Shown: positions 52,568-62,375, counted from the first letter of the stretch. The stretch is DNA of 64,000 nt from Flagellimonas lutimaris (GCF_003581615.1 NZ_QXFH01000004.1:124001-188000); one strand, 5' to 3'. Notes: generated by a model from the letters alone, not told the origin. A program made the numbers and translations.

Positions 52568-54799
52568 TTAATCTCTATCCCTTCTTGGTTTTCTATCCCG
52601 GTTGCCGCCTCTGCGGTCACCACCACCTCTACGGTCACCACCTCTATCATTACGAGGAGGTCTTTCTACATATCCTTCAGGTTTTGGCAACAAGGCTTTT
52701 CTTGAAACCTTTTCCTTTCTGGTTCTTGGGTCGATACCAAAGTATTTTACATCAAAAACATCACCCATGTTCACAACATCGGATACATTTTCGGTGCGTT
52801 CCCATGCCAATTCAGAAACGTGAAGCAATACTTCGTTTCCTGGTGCATCCATGTATTCCACAACGGCACCAAAGTCTAGCATTTTTATCACTTTTACCTC
52901 ATAAACACTTCCAACCTCTGGCTTGAACATCAACGCATCGATTTTTGCCAATACGGCATCGATACCTTCTTGTCCTGTACCCAAGATTTCCACAATACCT
53001 TCTTCGGTATCTGGATCTTCGTTGATTACAATCGTAGTGTTAGTAGTTTTTTGAAGTTCTTGAATTACTTCACCACCTTTACCGATAAGTGCACCAATAT
53101 ATTCACCTGGAATAATTTTGGTCACAATTTTAGGAGCGTAAGATTTAACCTCTTCTCTTGGCTCGGCGATAGTATCGGTAAGTTTGCCCAAAATGTGCAT
53201 TCTTCCGTCTTTGGCCTGAATCAAAGCATTCACTAAAATCTCGTAGGACAATCCTTTTACTTTAATATCCATTTGGCAAGCAGTAATACCATCTGCGGTA
53301 CCAGTTACCTTAAAGTCCATATCTCCCAAATGATCTTCATCACCTAAAATATCGGAAAGCACGGCGTATTTACCAGTTTCAGTATCAGTAATCAATCCCA
53401 TGGCAATACCGGAAACAGGTTTTTTCAACTGAACCCCTGCATCCATCAATGCCATTGTTCCTGAACATACAGTAGCCATGGAAGAGGAACCATTGGATTC
53501 CAATACTTCTGAAACTACACGAACAGTATAAGGACAATCTTCTGGAATCATTCCTTTAAGTGCACGTTGTGCCAAGTTACCGTGTCCAACCTCTCTACGC
53601 GATGTGCCACGAATTGGTCGTGCTTCACCAGTTGAGAAAGGAGGGAAGTTATAATGTAAATAGAATGTTTCTTCACCTTCGAAAGATGGCATATCAATTT
53701 GATTGGCCTCTCTGGAAGTACCCAAAGTAACGGTTGCCAATGCCTGAGTTTCACCACGTGTAAAAATGGCAGAACCGTGTACAGATGGCAAATAATCAGT
53801 TTCACACCAGATTGGTCTTACATCTGTAGTTTTACGCCCGTCTAAGCGAAGGCCTTCTTCCAAAGTAAGATTTCTAACAGCTTCTTTTTCAGCCTTGTGG
53901 TAGTATTTGGAAATCAAATCACCGATTTCCTCCAATTCTTCTTCGGAAAAAGACGCTTTGATTTCTTCTTTAATTGCGGAAAATGCCTCGCTACGTTCTT
54001 TTTTGGAGGAACCAGCTTTGGCCACTTCATAAACCTTATCGTAGGCCATGTCGTGTACTTTTTTCTGAAGATCTTCATCTTCAGCTTCTGACTCGTATTC
54101 ACGAACCTCTTTTTTACCGAATGCTTCGGCCAATTTTTCCTGTGCAGCACATTGTACTTTAATGGCTTCGTGGGCAAATTTGATGGCTTCTACCATTTCC
54201 TCTTCGGAAATTTCGTCCATCTCACCTTCGACCATCATCACAGAATCTGCAGAAGCACCAATCATCATGTCGATGTCGGACTCCAGAAGTTGCGCTCTAG
54301 TTGGGTTGATGATGAATTCACCATTTACCCTACCTACACGAACCTCGGATATGGCACATTCGAATGGGAAATCCGAAAGTTGAATGGCCGCGGAAGCAGC
54401 CAATCCAGCCATGGCATCTGGCATAACATCTTCGTCATGCGACATTAGCTGAATCATCACCTGTGTTTCGGAGTGATAATCTTTTGGGAACAATGGCCTC
54501 AATACCCTGTCCACCAAACGCATGGTCAATACTTCGCCATCACTTGGTCTGGCTTCTCTTTTAAAGAAACCTCCAGGATAACGTCCTGCAGCAGCAAATT
54601 TTTCGCGATAATCTACGGTAAGTGGCAAAAAGTCCACGTCCGAAGCTTTGTAATTGGAGACAACTGTACACAATAGCATACACTTGCCAGATTGGACAAC
54701 AACAGAGCCATGGGCCTGTTTTGCCAGTTTTCCGGTTTCGATAGAAATCTCTCTACCGTCACCTAGGTCTATGACCTCTTTGAATGTCTTTGGAATCAT
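52568..54799 (-). CDS. pnp: Polyribonucleotide nucleotidyltransferase
   Basis: PNPase degrades RNA 3' to 5' using phosphate. Two RNase PH domains (about residues 10-225 and 315-540; [15 protein letters not shown] and [19 protein letters not shown]) flank the helical linker. A KH domain ([21 protein letters not shown] near residue 565) and an S1 domain (about 625-695) follow. The last ~35 residues are a run of Arg, Gly and Asp ([13 protein letters not shown]), a low-complexity RNA-binding tail common in this phylum. The leader upstream holds two hairpins. Confidence 0.96.
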   Translation of the reverse strand: MIPKTFKEVIDLGDGREISIETGKLAKQAHGSVVVQSGKCMLLCTVVSNYKASDVDFLPLTVDYREKFAAAGRYPGGFFKREARPSDGEVLTMRLVDRVLRPLFPKDYHSETQVMIQLMSHDEDVMPDAMAGLAASAAIQLSDFPFECAISEVRVGRVNGEFIINPTRAQLLESDIDMMIGASADSVMMVEGEMDEISEEEMVEAIKFAHEAIKVQCAAQEKLAEAFGKKEVREYESEAEDEDLQKKVHDMAYDKVYEVAKAGSSKKERSEAFSAIKEEIKASFSEEELEEIGDLISKYYHKAEKEAVRNLTLEEGLRLDGRKTTDVRPIWCETDYLPSVHGSAIFTRGETQALATVTLGTSREANQIDMPSFEGEETFYLHYNFPPFSTGEARPIRGTSRREVGHGNLAQRALKGMIPEDCPYTVRVVSEVLESNGSSSMATVCSGTMALMDAGVQLKKPVSGIAMGLITDTETGKYAVLSDILGDEDHLGDMDFKVTGTADGITACQMDIKVKGLSYEILVNALIQAKDGRMHILGKLTDTIAEPREEVKSYAPKIVTKIIPGEYIGALIGKGGEVIQELQKTTNTTIVINEDPDTEEGIVEILGTGQEGIDAVLAKIDALMFKPEVGSVYEVKVIKMLDFGAVVEYMDAPGNEVLLHVSELAWERTENVSDVVNMGDVFDVKYFGIDPRTRKEKVSRKALLPKPEGYVERPPRNDRGGDRRGGGDRRGGNRDRKPRRDRD

Positions 54800-54849
54800 A
54801 AAATTAATCTTACCCTACCATCGTGGCGGGGTCGTTAAACATTTGGTCT

Positions 54850-54956
54850 ACCGCCATCCGGGCGGTCGGGTTGTGTTGTTGTTGTGTGTGCTTGGAAGCA
54901 CTTGACCAATGAAAAACTATTTGTAGCTTTTTGTGTTTGCCCAGTGTTATGCTGGG
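54850..54956 (-). promoter_or_regulatory. Hairpin-containing leader of pnp
   Basis: The 170-base region between rpsO's terminator and the pnp start holds ACCGCC/GGCGGT (54850-54866) and CCCAG/CTGGG (54940-54956). In E. coli the pnp leader hairpin is the site of self-control, and whether that applies here is inference. Confidence 0.35.
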
Positions 54957-54990
54957 ACTTTATATTGTTGAAACTTGTTCAACTAAAAAC

Positions 54991-55018
54991 AAAGGGGAAG
55001 CCAATGCCTCCCCTTTTT
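54991..55018 (-). terminator. Terminator after rpsO
   Basis: AAAGGGGA (54991-54998) pairs with TCCCCTTT (55009-55016). A T run follows on the minus strand. Confidence 0.8.
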
Positions 55019-55022
55019 GTTT

Positions 55023-55292
55023 TTATTTTCTGATACCTAATTCCTTAATTAGGGAACGGTATTTTTCAATATCTTTTTTCTTTAGGTAATCCAAAAGACT
55101 ACGTCTTTTACCTACCAATGCCACCAAAGAACGCTCGGTGTTATAATCTTTGTGGTTCTTTTTAAGGTGTCCTGTTAAATGGTTGATACGGTGTGTGAAC
55201 AAAGCAATTTGTCCTTCCGTAGAACCTGTGTTGCTCTCAGAGCCGCCGTGTTTTTTGAAAATCTCGGCTTTTACTTCTTTTGTTAAATACAT
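55023..55292 (-). CDS. rpsO: 30S ribosomal protein S15
   Basis: S15 binds the central domain of 16S rRNA early in small-subunit assembly. The 89-residue protein has the family core TGSTEGQIALFTHRINHLTGHLKKNHKDYNTERSLVALVGKRRSLLDYL. It lies before pnp, as in many bacteria, but a terminator separates them. A TATCTTTG -7 box lies 53 bases upstream of the start on the minus strand. Confidence 0.97.
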   Translation of the reverse strand: MYLTKEVKAEIFKKHGGSESNTGSTEGQIALFTHRINHLTGHLKKNHKDYNTERSLVALVGKRRSLLDYLKKKDIEKYRSLIKELGIRK

Positions 55293-55344
55293 TCCAATAT
55301 TATTTAAATGATTTTTATGTATTGATTGGCTTTCAATCAGCGTG

Positions 55345-55352
55345 CAAAGATA
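55345..55352 (-). promoter_or_regulatory. Promoter -7 box of rpsO
   Basis: The minus strand reads TATCTTTG, matching TAnnTTTG. No clear TTG is seen at the usual distance, so only the -7 box is called. Confidence 0.5.
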
Positions 55353-55431
55353 TGCGTTTTTTTGAATTTAAAATACTTATTGAATATAAACTTTTAAGGT
55401 TGGTACGCAGCAGACTTTCTCTTTCTAAAAC

Positions 55432-55460
55432 AAAAAAGCCCCGAACTCGGGGCTTTTTTT
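55432..55460 (-). terminator. Terminator after accD
   Basis: AAAAAAGCCCCGA pairs with TCGGGGCTTTTTT around a two-base centre. It overlaps the accD stop codon by a base or two. Confidence 0.88.
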
Positions 55461-56319
55461 AATTTCTTACAGGTTGATTGGTAATCAAATCGATATAGAG
55501 ATTGATTTTCTTCTTCAGATCCCTACGGTGTGTGATGAAATCCAAGAAACCATGTTCTTTAAGGAATTCCGATGTTTGGAAGCCTTCTGGCAGGTCTTTT
55601 CCTGTAGTGTCTTTTACTACCCTTGGTCCAGCAAATCCAATCAATGCACCAGGTTCCGCAATGTTGATGTCTCCCAACATGGCGTAGGAAGCTGTAGTTC
55701 CTCCTGTTGTAGGGTCGGTACATAGCGAAATGTATGGGATTTTTGCTTCTGCCAATTGTGCCAATTTAGCGGATGTTTTTGCCAATTGCATCAGGGACAG
55801 TGCAGCTTCCATCATACGGGCACCACCTGATTTGGAAATCATAACAAATGGCACTTTTTTCCTTTTGGCTACATCTATGGCGCGGGATATTTTCTCTCCT
55901 ACCACGCTTCCCATTGAGCCTCCGATAAAGCCAAAGTCCATACAGGCTACAACAATATCTTTTCCTTGAGATTTTCCAACTGCTGTCCTAACGGCATCTT
56001 TTAATCCAGTTTTCTTCTGGGCAGCTTTCAGCCGGTCAGAATATTTTTTGGTGTCCTCAAACTTTAATGGGTCTTTGGATGCCATTTTTGTATCGAGCTC
56101 ACGGAACTTGTTATCATCAAAAAGAATTTCAAAATATTCTTTACTTCCTATTCGAACATGATAATCATCTTCTGGACTTACATAGAAGTTTTTGGCCAAA
56201 TCTTCAGCCTCAACAATTTTACCAGTAGGGGATTTGTACCATAAACCCTTGGGGGTGTCTTTTTTCTCCTCGGTAGCTGTTTGTATTCCTTTTTCCTTTC
56301 TTTTAAACCAAGACGACAT
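55459..56319 (-). CDS. accD: Acetyl-CoA carboxylase carboxyltransferase subunit beta lacking zinc ligands
   Basis: AccD and AccA move the carboxyl group from biotin to acetyl-CoA, the first step of fatty acid synthesis. The crotonase-like core is intact ([55 protein letters not shown]). The N-terminal zinc ribbon is degenerate: the first CPxC is SPT with a one-residue deletion (Ser30) and the second is Ser48-Pro-Glu-Asp51. The rest of that segment ([21 protein letters not shown]) is well kept, so it is not a random loss. Confidence 0.95.
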   Translation of the reverse strand: MSSWFKRKEKGIQTATEEKKDTPKGLWYKSPTGKIVEAEDLAKNFYVSPEDDYHVRIGSKEYFEILFDDNKFRELDTKMASKDPLKFEDTKKYSDRLKAAQKKTGLKDAVRTAVGKSQGKDIVVACMDFGFIGGSMGSVVGEKISRAIDVAKRKKVPFVMISKSGGARMMEAALSLMQLAKTSAKLAQLAEAKIPYISLCTDPTTGGTTASYAMLGDINIAEPGALIGFAGPRVVKDTTGKDLPEGFQTSEFLKEHGFLDFITHRRDLKKKINLYIDLITNQPVRN

Positions 56320-56346
56320 GCGATCAATATTTAGTTAGACAAAGGC

Positions 56347-57414
56347 TTACAAAGTGTTTACGTTGTTCAAGTCCTCGAAGGCTTTTTTCAAACGAGTAAT
56401 CAAAGTTTTTTCACCTTCTCTTAGCCAAACTCGGGGATCATAGAATTTCTTGTTGGGTTGGTCATCACCATCAGGGTTTCCAATTTGTGTTTGAAGGTAA
56501 TCCGCCTTTCCTTGAATGTAATCCCTAACACCTTCCAAGAATGCGTATTGCAAATCGGTATCGATGTTCATTTTGATTACACCATAACCAATAGCTTCTC
56601 TAATTTCCTCCAAAGTGGAACCAGAACCTCCGTGAAATACAAAATCGATGTGATTGTGCTCAACTCCATATTTTTCGGTAATATATTCTTGAGAGTTCTT
56701 TAGAATTTTTGGAGTCAGTTTTACGTTACCTGGCTTGTATACCCCGTGTACGTTCCCAAATGCTGCAGCAATGGTGAATTTTGGGCTTATTTTTGAAAGC
56801 TCTTCGTAAGCAAAGGCCACTTCTTCTGGCTGGGTGTACAATTTGGAGTCGTCAACGTCGGTGTTGTCCACACCATCTTCTTCACCTCCTGTAATTCCCA
56901 ATTCAATCTCCAAAGTCATATCCATTTTGCTCATGCGCTCAAGGTATCCTTTGCAGATTTCAATATTTTCTTCGATGGGTTCTTCGGAAAGGTCGATCAT
57001 GTGCGAACTGAACAATGATTTGCCAGTTTCTTTGTAATGCTCTTCACTGGCGTCCAATAATCCATCGATCCAAGGCAATAATTTTTTGGCACAGTGGTCT
57101 GTATGAAGGATTACCGTTGCTCCGTAGGCCTTTGCCAATTGGTGAACGTGCTTAGCACCTGCAACAGCTCCTAGAATAGCTGCTTTTTGACCATCATTGG
57201 AAAGTCCTTTACCTGCATTGAACTGGGCTCCTCCGTTAGAGAATTGAATAATTACGGGAGAATTCAATGTTGCAGCGGTTTCCATCACGGCATTGATGCT
57301 GTCCGATCCGATAACATTTACGGCAGGAAGTGCATATCCGTTTTCTTTTGCATGGTTGAAAATTGCTTGTACTTCATCACCAGTTGCAACACCGGGCTTT
57401 ATATTGTGGGACAT
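56347..57414 (-). CDS. fbaA: Class II fructose-bisphosphate aldolase
   Basis: This zinc-dependent aldolase interconverts fructose-1,6-bisphosphate with dihydroxyacetone phosphate and glyceraldehyde-3-phosphate. The metal and catalytic motifs are ATVILHTDHCAKKLLPW (about residue 104), the Glu-rich ELGITGGEEDGVD near residue 180, GNVHGVYKPGNV and DFVFHGGSGS near residue 259. The 355-residue length is class IIA. It lies 27 bases upstream of accD on the same strand and may be cotranscribed with it. A TACTTTTG -7 box lies 30 bases before the start. Confidence 0.95.
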   Translation of the reverse strand: MSHNIKPGVATGDEVQAIFNHAKENGYALPAVNVIGSDSINAVMETAATLNSPVIIQFSNGGAQFNAGKGLSNDGQKAAILGAVAGAKHVHQLAKAYGATVILHTDHCAKKLLPWIDGLLDASEEHYKETGKSLFSSHMIDLSEEPIEENIEICKGYLERMSKMDMTLEIELGITGGEEDGVDNTDVDDSKLYTQPEEVAFAYEELSKISPKFTIAAAFGNVHGVYKPGNVKLTPKILKNSQEYITEKYGVEHNHIDFVFHGGSGSTLEEIREAIGYGVIKMNIDTDLQYAFLEGVRDYIQGKADYLQTQIGNPDGDDQPNKKFYDPRVWLREGEKTLITRLKKAFEDLNNVNTL

Positions 57415-57444
57415 AGTTATATTGGTTTAGAATTCAATAGGAGA

Positions 57445-57452
57445 CAAAAGTA
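57445..57452 (-). promoter_or_regulatory. Promoter -7 box of fbaA (and possibly accD)
   Basis: On the minus strand the octamer reads TACTTTTG, matching TAnnTTTG, 30 bases before the fbaA start. Confidence 0.5.
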
Positions 57453-57466
57453 ATAAAATATTTGCT

Positions 57467-60034
57467 CTAGAAAGGATAATTGATCCCTATGTTGAAGACG
57501 GCTTTCTTGAGGTTGTAGCCATCGAACCAACGATCAGACCCAACTTTAGCGGGATTATAGGTCTTGAAGCCTACATCCAACCTGAAAACAAAATATGTGA
57601 AATCGTACCGGAGTCCAAGTCCAGTGCCCAATGCAATGTCGCCCAGCGAGGAGAATCCTTTGAAAATGGCATCGGGGTTGGTTTCATTGTCAAATACGTT
57701 CCAAATATTACCCGCGTCCGCAAAAAGTGCACCTTTTACATCACCAGCTATTGGAAATCTGTACTCAAGGTTTAATGCAAGTTTAAGGTTGGCCTCATTA
57801 AAATCGTTGATATTGTCGGTGCTGCCCGGTCCAAGTTCATAAGCGTTCCAGGCCCTGTTGTCGTTTGAACCTCCTGCAAAATAACTCCTCACAAAAGGCA
57901 CGTTGTCCGAATTTCCGTAGGGAATGGCCAAGCCTGAGAAACTTCTAAAGGCAATTACTTGGGAACCGCCTATTTCCCAATGCTTGATGTAATCTAATTC
58001 GGCTTTCACATATTGAGAAAAAGGAACATTGAAAACAAGGCTTTGTCCGTTGTCATTTTTGTTATAAGGTAATATATTGGAAAGCAGAGATAGCATACCC
58101 CCAGCACTTTCCAGCTTTATGCGGTACTGATAAAAATCAAGATCGTTTATTCCAGACTTACTGTTTTTGGTATGGGTAAAATTACTGGCAAAAATAAGGT
58201 TGTTCTCTGTTAGCCTTCGGCGTCTTTCCTCTATACTGTTTACTTCTTCGAAGTCTTCGGTGCTAACAGGAATTTCACCGTTCAATATGGAACGTGCAAA
58301 ACTATTGGCACCTTCTGGAATGTTTAAGCTGGGTTCTTCTCCTTCGTCCTCTACTGGGTCAAAAAAAGATGCGTATTGAGGGTCGTCTTGAAAACCATCC
58401 GCAATCTCGTCCAAATTGGAAAACGTATTTCTATAAACGTTATAGAAATTATCAGGGTTCACATTACGTACAAACTCCACATTCAGTAGTTCAAAATTGT
58501 TTTTGAGGCGGTCGGTGGGCGACCAGTTGTAGGATAGGATAGCATTCAGGGATTGTTTGTCCAAACCAATGTTTTGCTGAAAATTGGTACCCGCCGACAA
58601 TCTACTTTGGGGCAACATATAATAGGGTATTATTTTTTCAGTATTAAACGGTAACCAAATCCGGGGAAATGTTATAGTTACATCACCTCCTAGCTCTGAA
58701 GTAATATTTTCATTGGATAAGGATGCGTCGCTTAACAAACCAATAGACCCCCTGGCAGAAACGTTCAAGGTTTCGGCGCCTCCAAAAACATTTCTTGTAA
58801 TTACAGATGCACTGAAGGCAGTTCCTACTTGTTGAATGTTGGAATGGGTTACATCAAAATTTAGATTAAGGGAATACTTTGGCTTGGCTGCCAAGTAAAT
58901 GTTCGATTCCAGTTGCGTTTGGGTGGAATCGGGAATAAATTCAATGTTCGGATATTTAAATGTGTTTAGGTTGGTGATTTGTCTATAAGTCCTTATCCTG
59001 TCCAAATCACGGTAAACACTATCTTTTTCAAAAAAAATAGCGTCGGTAAGTGCTTTGGGCCTGTATCTAAGTTCACCGCTATAATATATATTATAGTTTT
59101 CGTGTTCTATCCTTTTTAAAGTATCGGTGGCCCCATTGATATCATAATCTGCATAAATGTTGATTTTTCTATGTCGCGCAACCTTATAAGGAGTATTGGT
59201 GTCCGTACTGTCGGTAGAACTTCTGAATTTATTGATGTTCAATTTTACATCCATTGATTGGTCATCGGAAGCTATTGTTGTATCCCTGAGGATGTCGTAG
59301 TTGATAGAACTTTCTTGAAAATTATAGACTCCGGAATTACGGAACAGGGTGGTCAAGCGTTCTCGTTCCAAAGTGAATTTATCCAAATCGAATTGTTCCC
59401 CTTTTTTGATCAAACTTTGTTGGGCGGTTTTTATGTAAATGGAATCCAGTTCAGGAGAGGTAATGTTTTTTTGAACCGTATCCACTATATAAGGTTTGTT
59501 CAAAGTGATATTGTAGTCAATCTGAGCTCTTTTTTTCTTATTGCTTTCCACTATCTCATAGTCGCCCGTACTGTTGAAGTATCCCTTGCTGTTGTAATAA
59601 GATTTTAGTTTGTTAATGGATTTGTTGGTTTCCGCTGTGTCGATTATTACAGGTGGTTCGCCAATTCTTTTTAAAAATTCACTGGCTCCTTTTACCATAA
59701 AGGATTCACGCAAGCGGTTAACCTGCTTCTTGGAGAGTAGATTGTTCAGGTGTTTTTCTCTCTTTTCTTTGCGATGCAACCAGTCTTGGAAAGAAGAATC
59801 TGGGTTTTCCTTTGCAAGATTATAAAGGTTCAATTTTAGAGGGTAACCAAGAACACTACTGTTAGGTTTTTGAGCTATAAGCCCTTTTATTTCACTGCTA
59901 TTGACTTTTTGGTCATCAACCAGAATGTTGTTTTTAGTGAGCAATAATTCATCCTCCCCAACTTTTTTTAAGGTATTGCAACCCGAAATGCTTAGCAAAA
60001 GCAACAATAACCCTATTTTTGCCCAGTTGCACAT
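57467..60034 (-). CDS. tamL: TamL: lipoprotein-type TamA/BamA-family outer-membrane assembly protein
   Basis: The N-terminus is a lipoprotein signal (LLLLLLSISGC, Cys19 from ATG 60034), followed by POTRA-like repeats (about residues 25-330) and a C-terminal 16-strand barrel. The barrel carries SYFAGGSNDNRAW near residue 725 and FPIAGDVKGALFADAGNIW, the surface-antigen motifs. In Bacteroidota such a lipid-modified TamA homologue is called TamL and pairs with TamB in outer-membrane assembly. No tamB is adjacent. ATG 60034 is preferred because the -7 box ends seven bases before the earlier ATG (60055). Length is 855 residues. Confidence 0.88.
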   Translation of the reverse strand: MCNWAKIGLLLLLLSISGCNTLKKVGEDELLLTKNNILVDDQKVNSSEIKGLIAQKPNSSVLGYPLKLNLYNLAKENPDSSFQDWLHRKEKREKHLNNLLSKKQVNRLRESFMVKGASEFLKRIGEPPVIIDTAETNKSINKLKSYYNSKGYFNSTGDYEIVESNKKKRAQIDYNITLNKPYIVDTVQKNITSPELDSIYIKTAQQSLIKKGEQFDLDKFTLERERLTTLFRNSGVYNFQESSINYDILRDTTIASDDQSMDVKLNINKFRSSTDSTDTNTPYKVARHRKINIYADYDINGATDTLKRIEHENYNIYYSGELRYRPKALTDAIFFEKDSVYRDLDRIRTYRQITNLNTFKYPNIEFIPDSTQTQLESNIYLAAKPKYSLNLNFDVTHSNIQQVGTAFSASVITRNVFGGAETLNVSARGSIGLLSDASLSNENITSELGGDVTITFPRIWLPFNTEKIIPYYMLPQSRLSAGTNFQQNIGLDKQSLNAILSYNWSPTDRLKNNFELLNVEFVRNVNPDNFYNVYRNTFSNLDEIADGFQDDPQYASFFDPVEDEGEEPSLNIPEGANSFARSILNGEIPVSTEDFEEVNSIEERRRRLTENNLIFASNFTHTKNSKSGINDLDFYQYRIKLESAGGMLSLLSNILPYNKNDNGQSLVFNVPFSQYVKAELDYIKHWEIGGSQVIAFRSFSGLAIPYGNSDNVPFVRSYFAGGSNDNRAWNAYELGPGSTDNINDFNEANLKLALNLEYRFPIAGDVKGALFADAGNIWNVFDNETNPDAIFKGFSSLGDIALGTGLGLRYDFTYFVFRLDVGFKTYNPAKVGSDRWFDGYNLKKAVFNIGINYPF

Positions 60035-60061
60035 TAGACCTAAAGAACCCCTCATAGAAGC

Positions 60062-60089
60062 CAAAAATACACGATTTAGATGGTTACAA
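60062..60089 (-). promoter_or_regulatory. Promoter of tamL, inside the start of the TrmH-family gene
   Basis: The minus strand reads TATTTTTG at 60069-60062 (TAnnTTTG) with a TTG at 60089-60087, 17 bases apart. It overlaps the first codons of the divergent RNA methyltransferase gene. Confidence 0.55.
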
Positions 60090-60799
60090 AAAACCAAATT
60101 AAACTAGTTGTTAGCCTAAAGCAAAAAAAGTACCGATCTCAACATGGGCTCTTTGTTGTTGAAGGGGAAAAAGTGGTCAACGAGTTACTAAAAGCGGGAG
60201 TAAGGCCATTTAAAATTTTTGTTGATGATGCCGACAAGGTTCAAAAATTCAGAGAAGCGGAAATGGTCCCCAAAAAGGACTTGAAGCAAATGAGCAGTTT
60301 AACGCACCCGAACGGTATATTGGGTGTTTTTTATATGATCGAGGGAGAAGGTAATCTCAATCCTGATTGGGTCGTGGTGCTTGATTCAGTTAGAGACCCT
60401 GGTAATCTGGGAACCATTATCCGACTTTGCGATTGGTTTGGGATAAAATATTTGGTCTGTTCAAAAGATACCGTAGATTGTTACAACCCAAAAGTGTTGC
60501 AGGCTACCATGGGTTCCATTGCTAGAGTAAATATTGCCTATGTTGATTTGGAAGAATATTTGGGCAAGACAAATCTTCCCGTTTATGGTGCTTATATGGA
60601 TGGGGAATCGGTTTATAGTTCTGATTTGGCCGAAAAAGGGATTTTGGTGATGGGCAACGAGGCCAATGGAATTTCTGATGAGGTTGGCAAGTTTATTGCC
60701 AAAAGAATTTCAATTCCTCAATTTGGGTCTCTTAGTACAGAAAGTTTGAATGTAGCCACGGCAACAGCTATTCTGTTAAGTGAAATACGGAGAGGATAG
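60080..60799 (+). CDS. TrmH/SpoU-family RNA 2'-O-methyltransferase
   Basis: The 239-residue SPOUT enzyme has an N-terminal L30e-like substrate-binding part (KQKKYRSQHGLFVVEGEKVVNELL) and the knotted SAM domain. VVLDSVRDPGNLGTIIR near residue 110 is motif 1, LVMGNEANGIS is motif 2, and IPQFGSLSTESLNVATATAILL is motif 3. It should methylate a ribose in rRNA or tRNA, and which one cannot be read. The start codon lies in the promoter of divergent tamL. It converges on porT with only one base between stop codons. Confidence 0.92.
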   Translation: MVTKNQIKLVVSLKQKKYRSQHGLFVVEGEKVVNELLKAGVRPFKIFVDDADKVQKFREAEMVPKKDLKQMSSLTHPNGILGVFYMIEGEGNLNPDWVVVLDSVRDPGNLGTIIRLCDWFGIKYLVCSKDTVDCYNPKVLQATMGSIARVNIAYVDLEEYLGKTNLPVYGAYMDGESVYSSDLAEKGILVMGNEANGISDEVGKFIAKRISIPQFGSLSTESLNVATATAILLSEIRRG

Positions 60800-60800
60800 T

Positions 60801-61499
60801 TTATTCAAAGGTGAAATTGATGAAAATACCTCGGGTTCGCATTGCATTGATGTTTCCGGTCCATGGACTGTTGGGGTCTTCATCTGGGACCAGTTCGTCC
60901 GTAAGGGCGAAAACCCCACGAATGGAAGGTGTGAACTTAAAGTACTCGGTATAGAAATCAATACCAAAACCTAATTCATACCCATATACATTTTGTTTCA
61001 TCCTGAATTGACCGGTACTGTTGTCATCCAAGCTATCTTCATTGCTGCCCAAATTAATCGAGGTGTATACCCCACCGACTATAAATGGCCTCCAGTTTCC
61101 AATTCTGCGGGTGCTGGCTTTTAACAATAAGGGAAACCTAATGTAAGTTGACCGTACCTCACGAATAGCATCTGCTGCCGAAGTAAATCCAGGGAATCCC
61201 AAAGTTCTAGAAGTGTAAAGCAAACCTGGTTCAAAACGTGCATCCAGAAATTCATTGATCCTAAGTTCACCTATCAATCCAACATTGAATCCAAAGCTTT
61301 TATCCACCAAAATATCCCTTCCAATATCATCTTTGTACTCAAATTGAAAGTCATATTGGTTAAAGCCAAGGTAATAGCCCCAGTTCAAGAATTTCTTGTC
61401 CTCGTTTTGAAGATTTAATATGGGTTCACCTCCAAATTGGCCAATGGCCGTGTGGTTCGACAATACAATCAGTCCAAAAAGGATAAGGAGATTTTTCAT
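60801..61499 (-). CDS. porT: PorT-family type IX secretion outer-membrane protein
   Basis: PorT is a beta-barrel component needed for the type IX secretion system of Bacteroidota. The signal peptide (from MKNLLILFGLIVLSNHTAIG) is followed by an eight-strand OmpW-like barrel with the family pattern WGYYLGFNQYDFQF and EVRSTYIRFPLLLKA. The frame runs seven codons further upstream, into ubiE, so ATG 61499 (232 residues) is used. It follows ubiE by four bases, sharing its promoter. PorT beside ubiE is common in flavobacteria, as far as I recall. Confidence 0.88.
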   Translation of the reverse strand: MKNLLILFGLIVLSNHTAIGQFGGEPILNLQNEDKKFLNWGYYLGFNQYDFQFEYKDDIGRDILVDKSFGFNVGLIGELRINEFLDARFEPGLLYTSRTLGFPGFTSAADAIREVRSTYIRFPLLLKASTRRIGNWRPFIVGGVYTSINLGSNEDSLDDNSTGQFRMKQNVYGYELGFGIDFYTEYFKFTPSIRGVFALTDELVPDEDPNSPWTGNINAMRTRGIFINFTFE

Positions 61500-61503
61500 T
61501 AAT

Positions 61504-62232
61504 CTATTTTGAAGCGACATAAATGGATGCTACACCCATGGTCTGTGGTTTGTTCTCTACACCTATAAACCCAATTTTCTTCAAAATATTGTTGAAAGCT
61601 TCCCCATGAGGGAAAACAGACGCCGATTCACTCAAGTAAGTATAGGCGGATCTGTCCTTGGAAAATATCTTACCAATGATAGGCATTATGTGCTTGGTAT
61701 AGATTTTATACCCTTGTTTAAAGGGAGTTTTGGTAGGAACCGAGGTTTCTAAAACCAAAAAATGGCCTTCAGGCTTTAATACACGATAAATTTCTTCCAG
61801 TCCTTTTTCCAGGTTTTCAAAATTTCTTACTCCAAAAGCTACCGTAACGGCATCAAATGAATTGTCTTCGAAGGGGAGGTTTTCACTATCACCGACCACC
61901 ATTTCAATTATATCCTGTAATTTTTTGTTGTTGACCTTAGTTTTTCCTACTTCCAACATTCCAGGGGAAAGGTCTAGGCCTACTATTTTTTCGGCACCTG
62001 TTTGTGTCATGGCAATGGCGAGGTCACCAGTACCTGTAGCAATGTCCAATATGGAATTCGGGGATTTATCTTTTAGAAAAGACACGATACGCTTGCGCCA
62101 TTTTACATCCGTTCCAAATGAAATTACACGGTTAAGACCATCGTAATTTCCTGATATATTATCGAACATCTGTTTTACCTGCTCTTTTTTACCGAGCTCA
62201 GATTCTTTGTAGGGTGTCACCTTTTTCGACAT
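61504..62232 (-). CDS. ubiE: Demethylmenaquinone methyltransferase
   Basis: UbiE/MenG methylates demethylmenaquinone to menaquinone with SAM, the final step of menaquinone synthesis. SAM motifs are ILDIATGTGDLAIAM near residue 57, VGLDLSPGMLEVG, and VAFGVRNFENLEKGLEEIYRVLKPEG near residue 130. The end GVASIYVASK is typical of the family. ATG 62232 (242 residues) lies 17 bases after a good -7 box, which rules out the earlier start at 62259. The polyprenyl synthase at 4.5 kb may supply the side chain. Confidence 0.93.
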   Translation of the reverse strand: MSKKVTPYKESELGKKEQVKQMFDNISGNYDGLNRVISFGTDVKWRKRIVSFLKDKSPNSILDIATGTGDLAIAMTQTGAEKIVGLDLSPGMLEVGKTKVNNKKLQDIIEMVVGDSENLPFEDNSFDAVTVAFGVRNFENLEKGLEEIYRVLKPEGHFLVLETSVPTKTPFKQGYKIYTKHIMPIIGKIFSKDRSAYTYLSESASVFPHGEAFNNILKKIGFIGVENKPQTMGVASIYVASK

Positions 62233-62248
62233 CACTTTAATTTGCTGG

Positions 62249-62283
62249 CAAATATACAACTTAGCATAAGGGATGTAGACAAA
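62249..62283 (-). promoter_or_regulatory. Promoter of the ubiE-porT unit
   Basis: The minus strand has TATATTTG (62256-62249) and a TTTG (62283-62280) 23 bases further upstream, matching the Bacteroidota promoter at the long end of its spacing. Confidence 0.6.
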
Positions 62284-62338
62284 AATATTTGTGTAATTTT
62301 GCCCATCAAAGGGATTTAATTTCCGTATTTGGTTAAAA

Positions 62339-62362
62339 GTATGCGGTTTACGTAACGCATAC
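62339..62362. promoter_or_regulatory. Imperfect palindrome upstream of trkA
   Basis: GTATGCG (62339-62345) and CGCATAC (62356-62362) flank the palindrome TTACGTAA with two extra bases. It resembles a binding site for a dimeric regulator, but no known regulator is assigned. Confidence 0.45.
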
Positions 62363-62375
62363 CATTCTTAGTATC

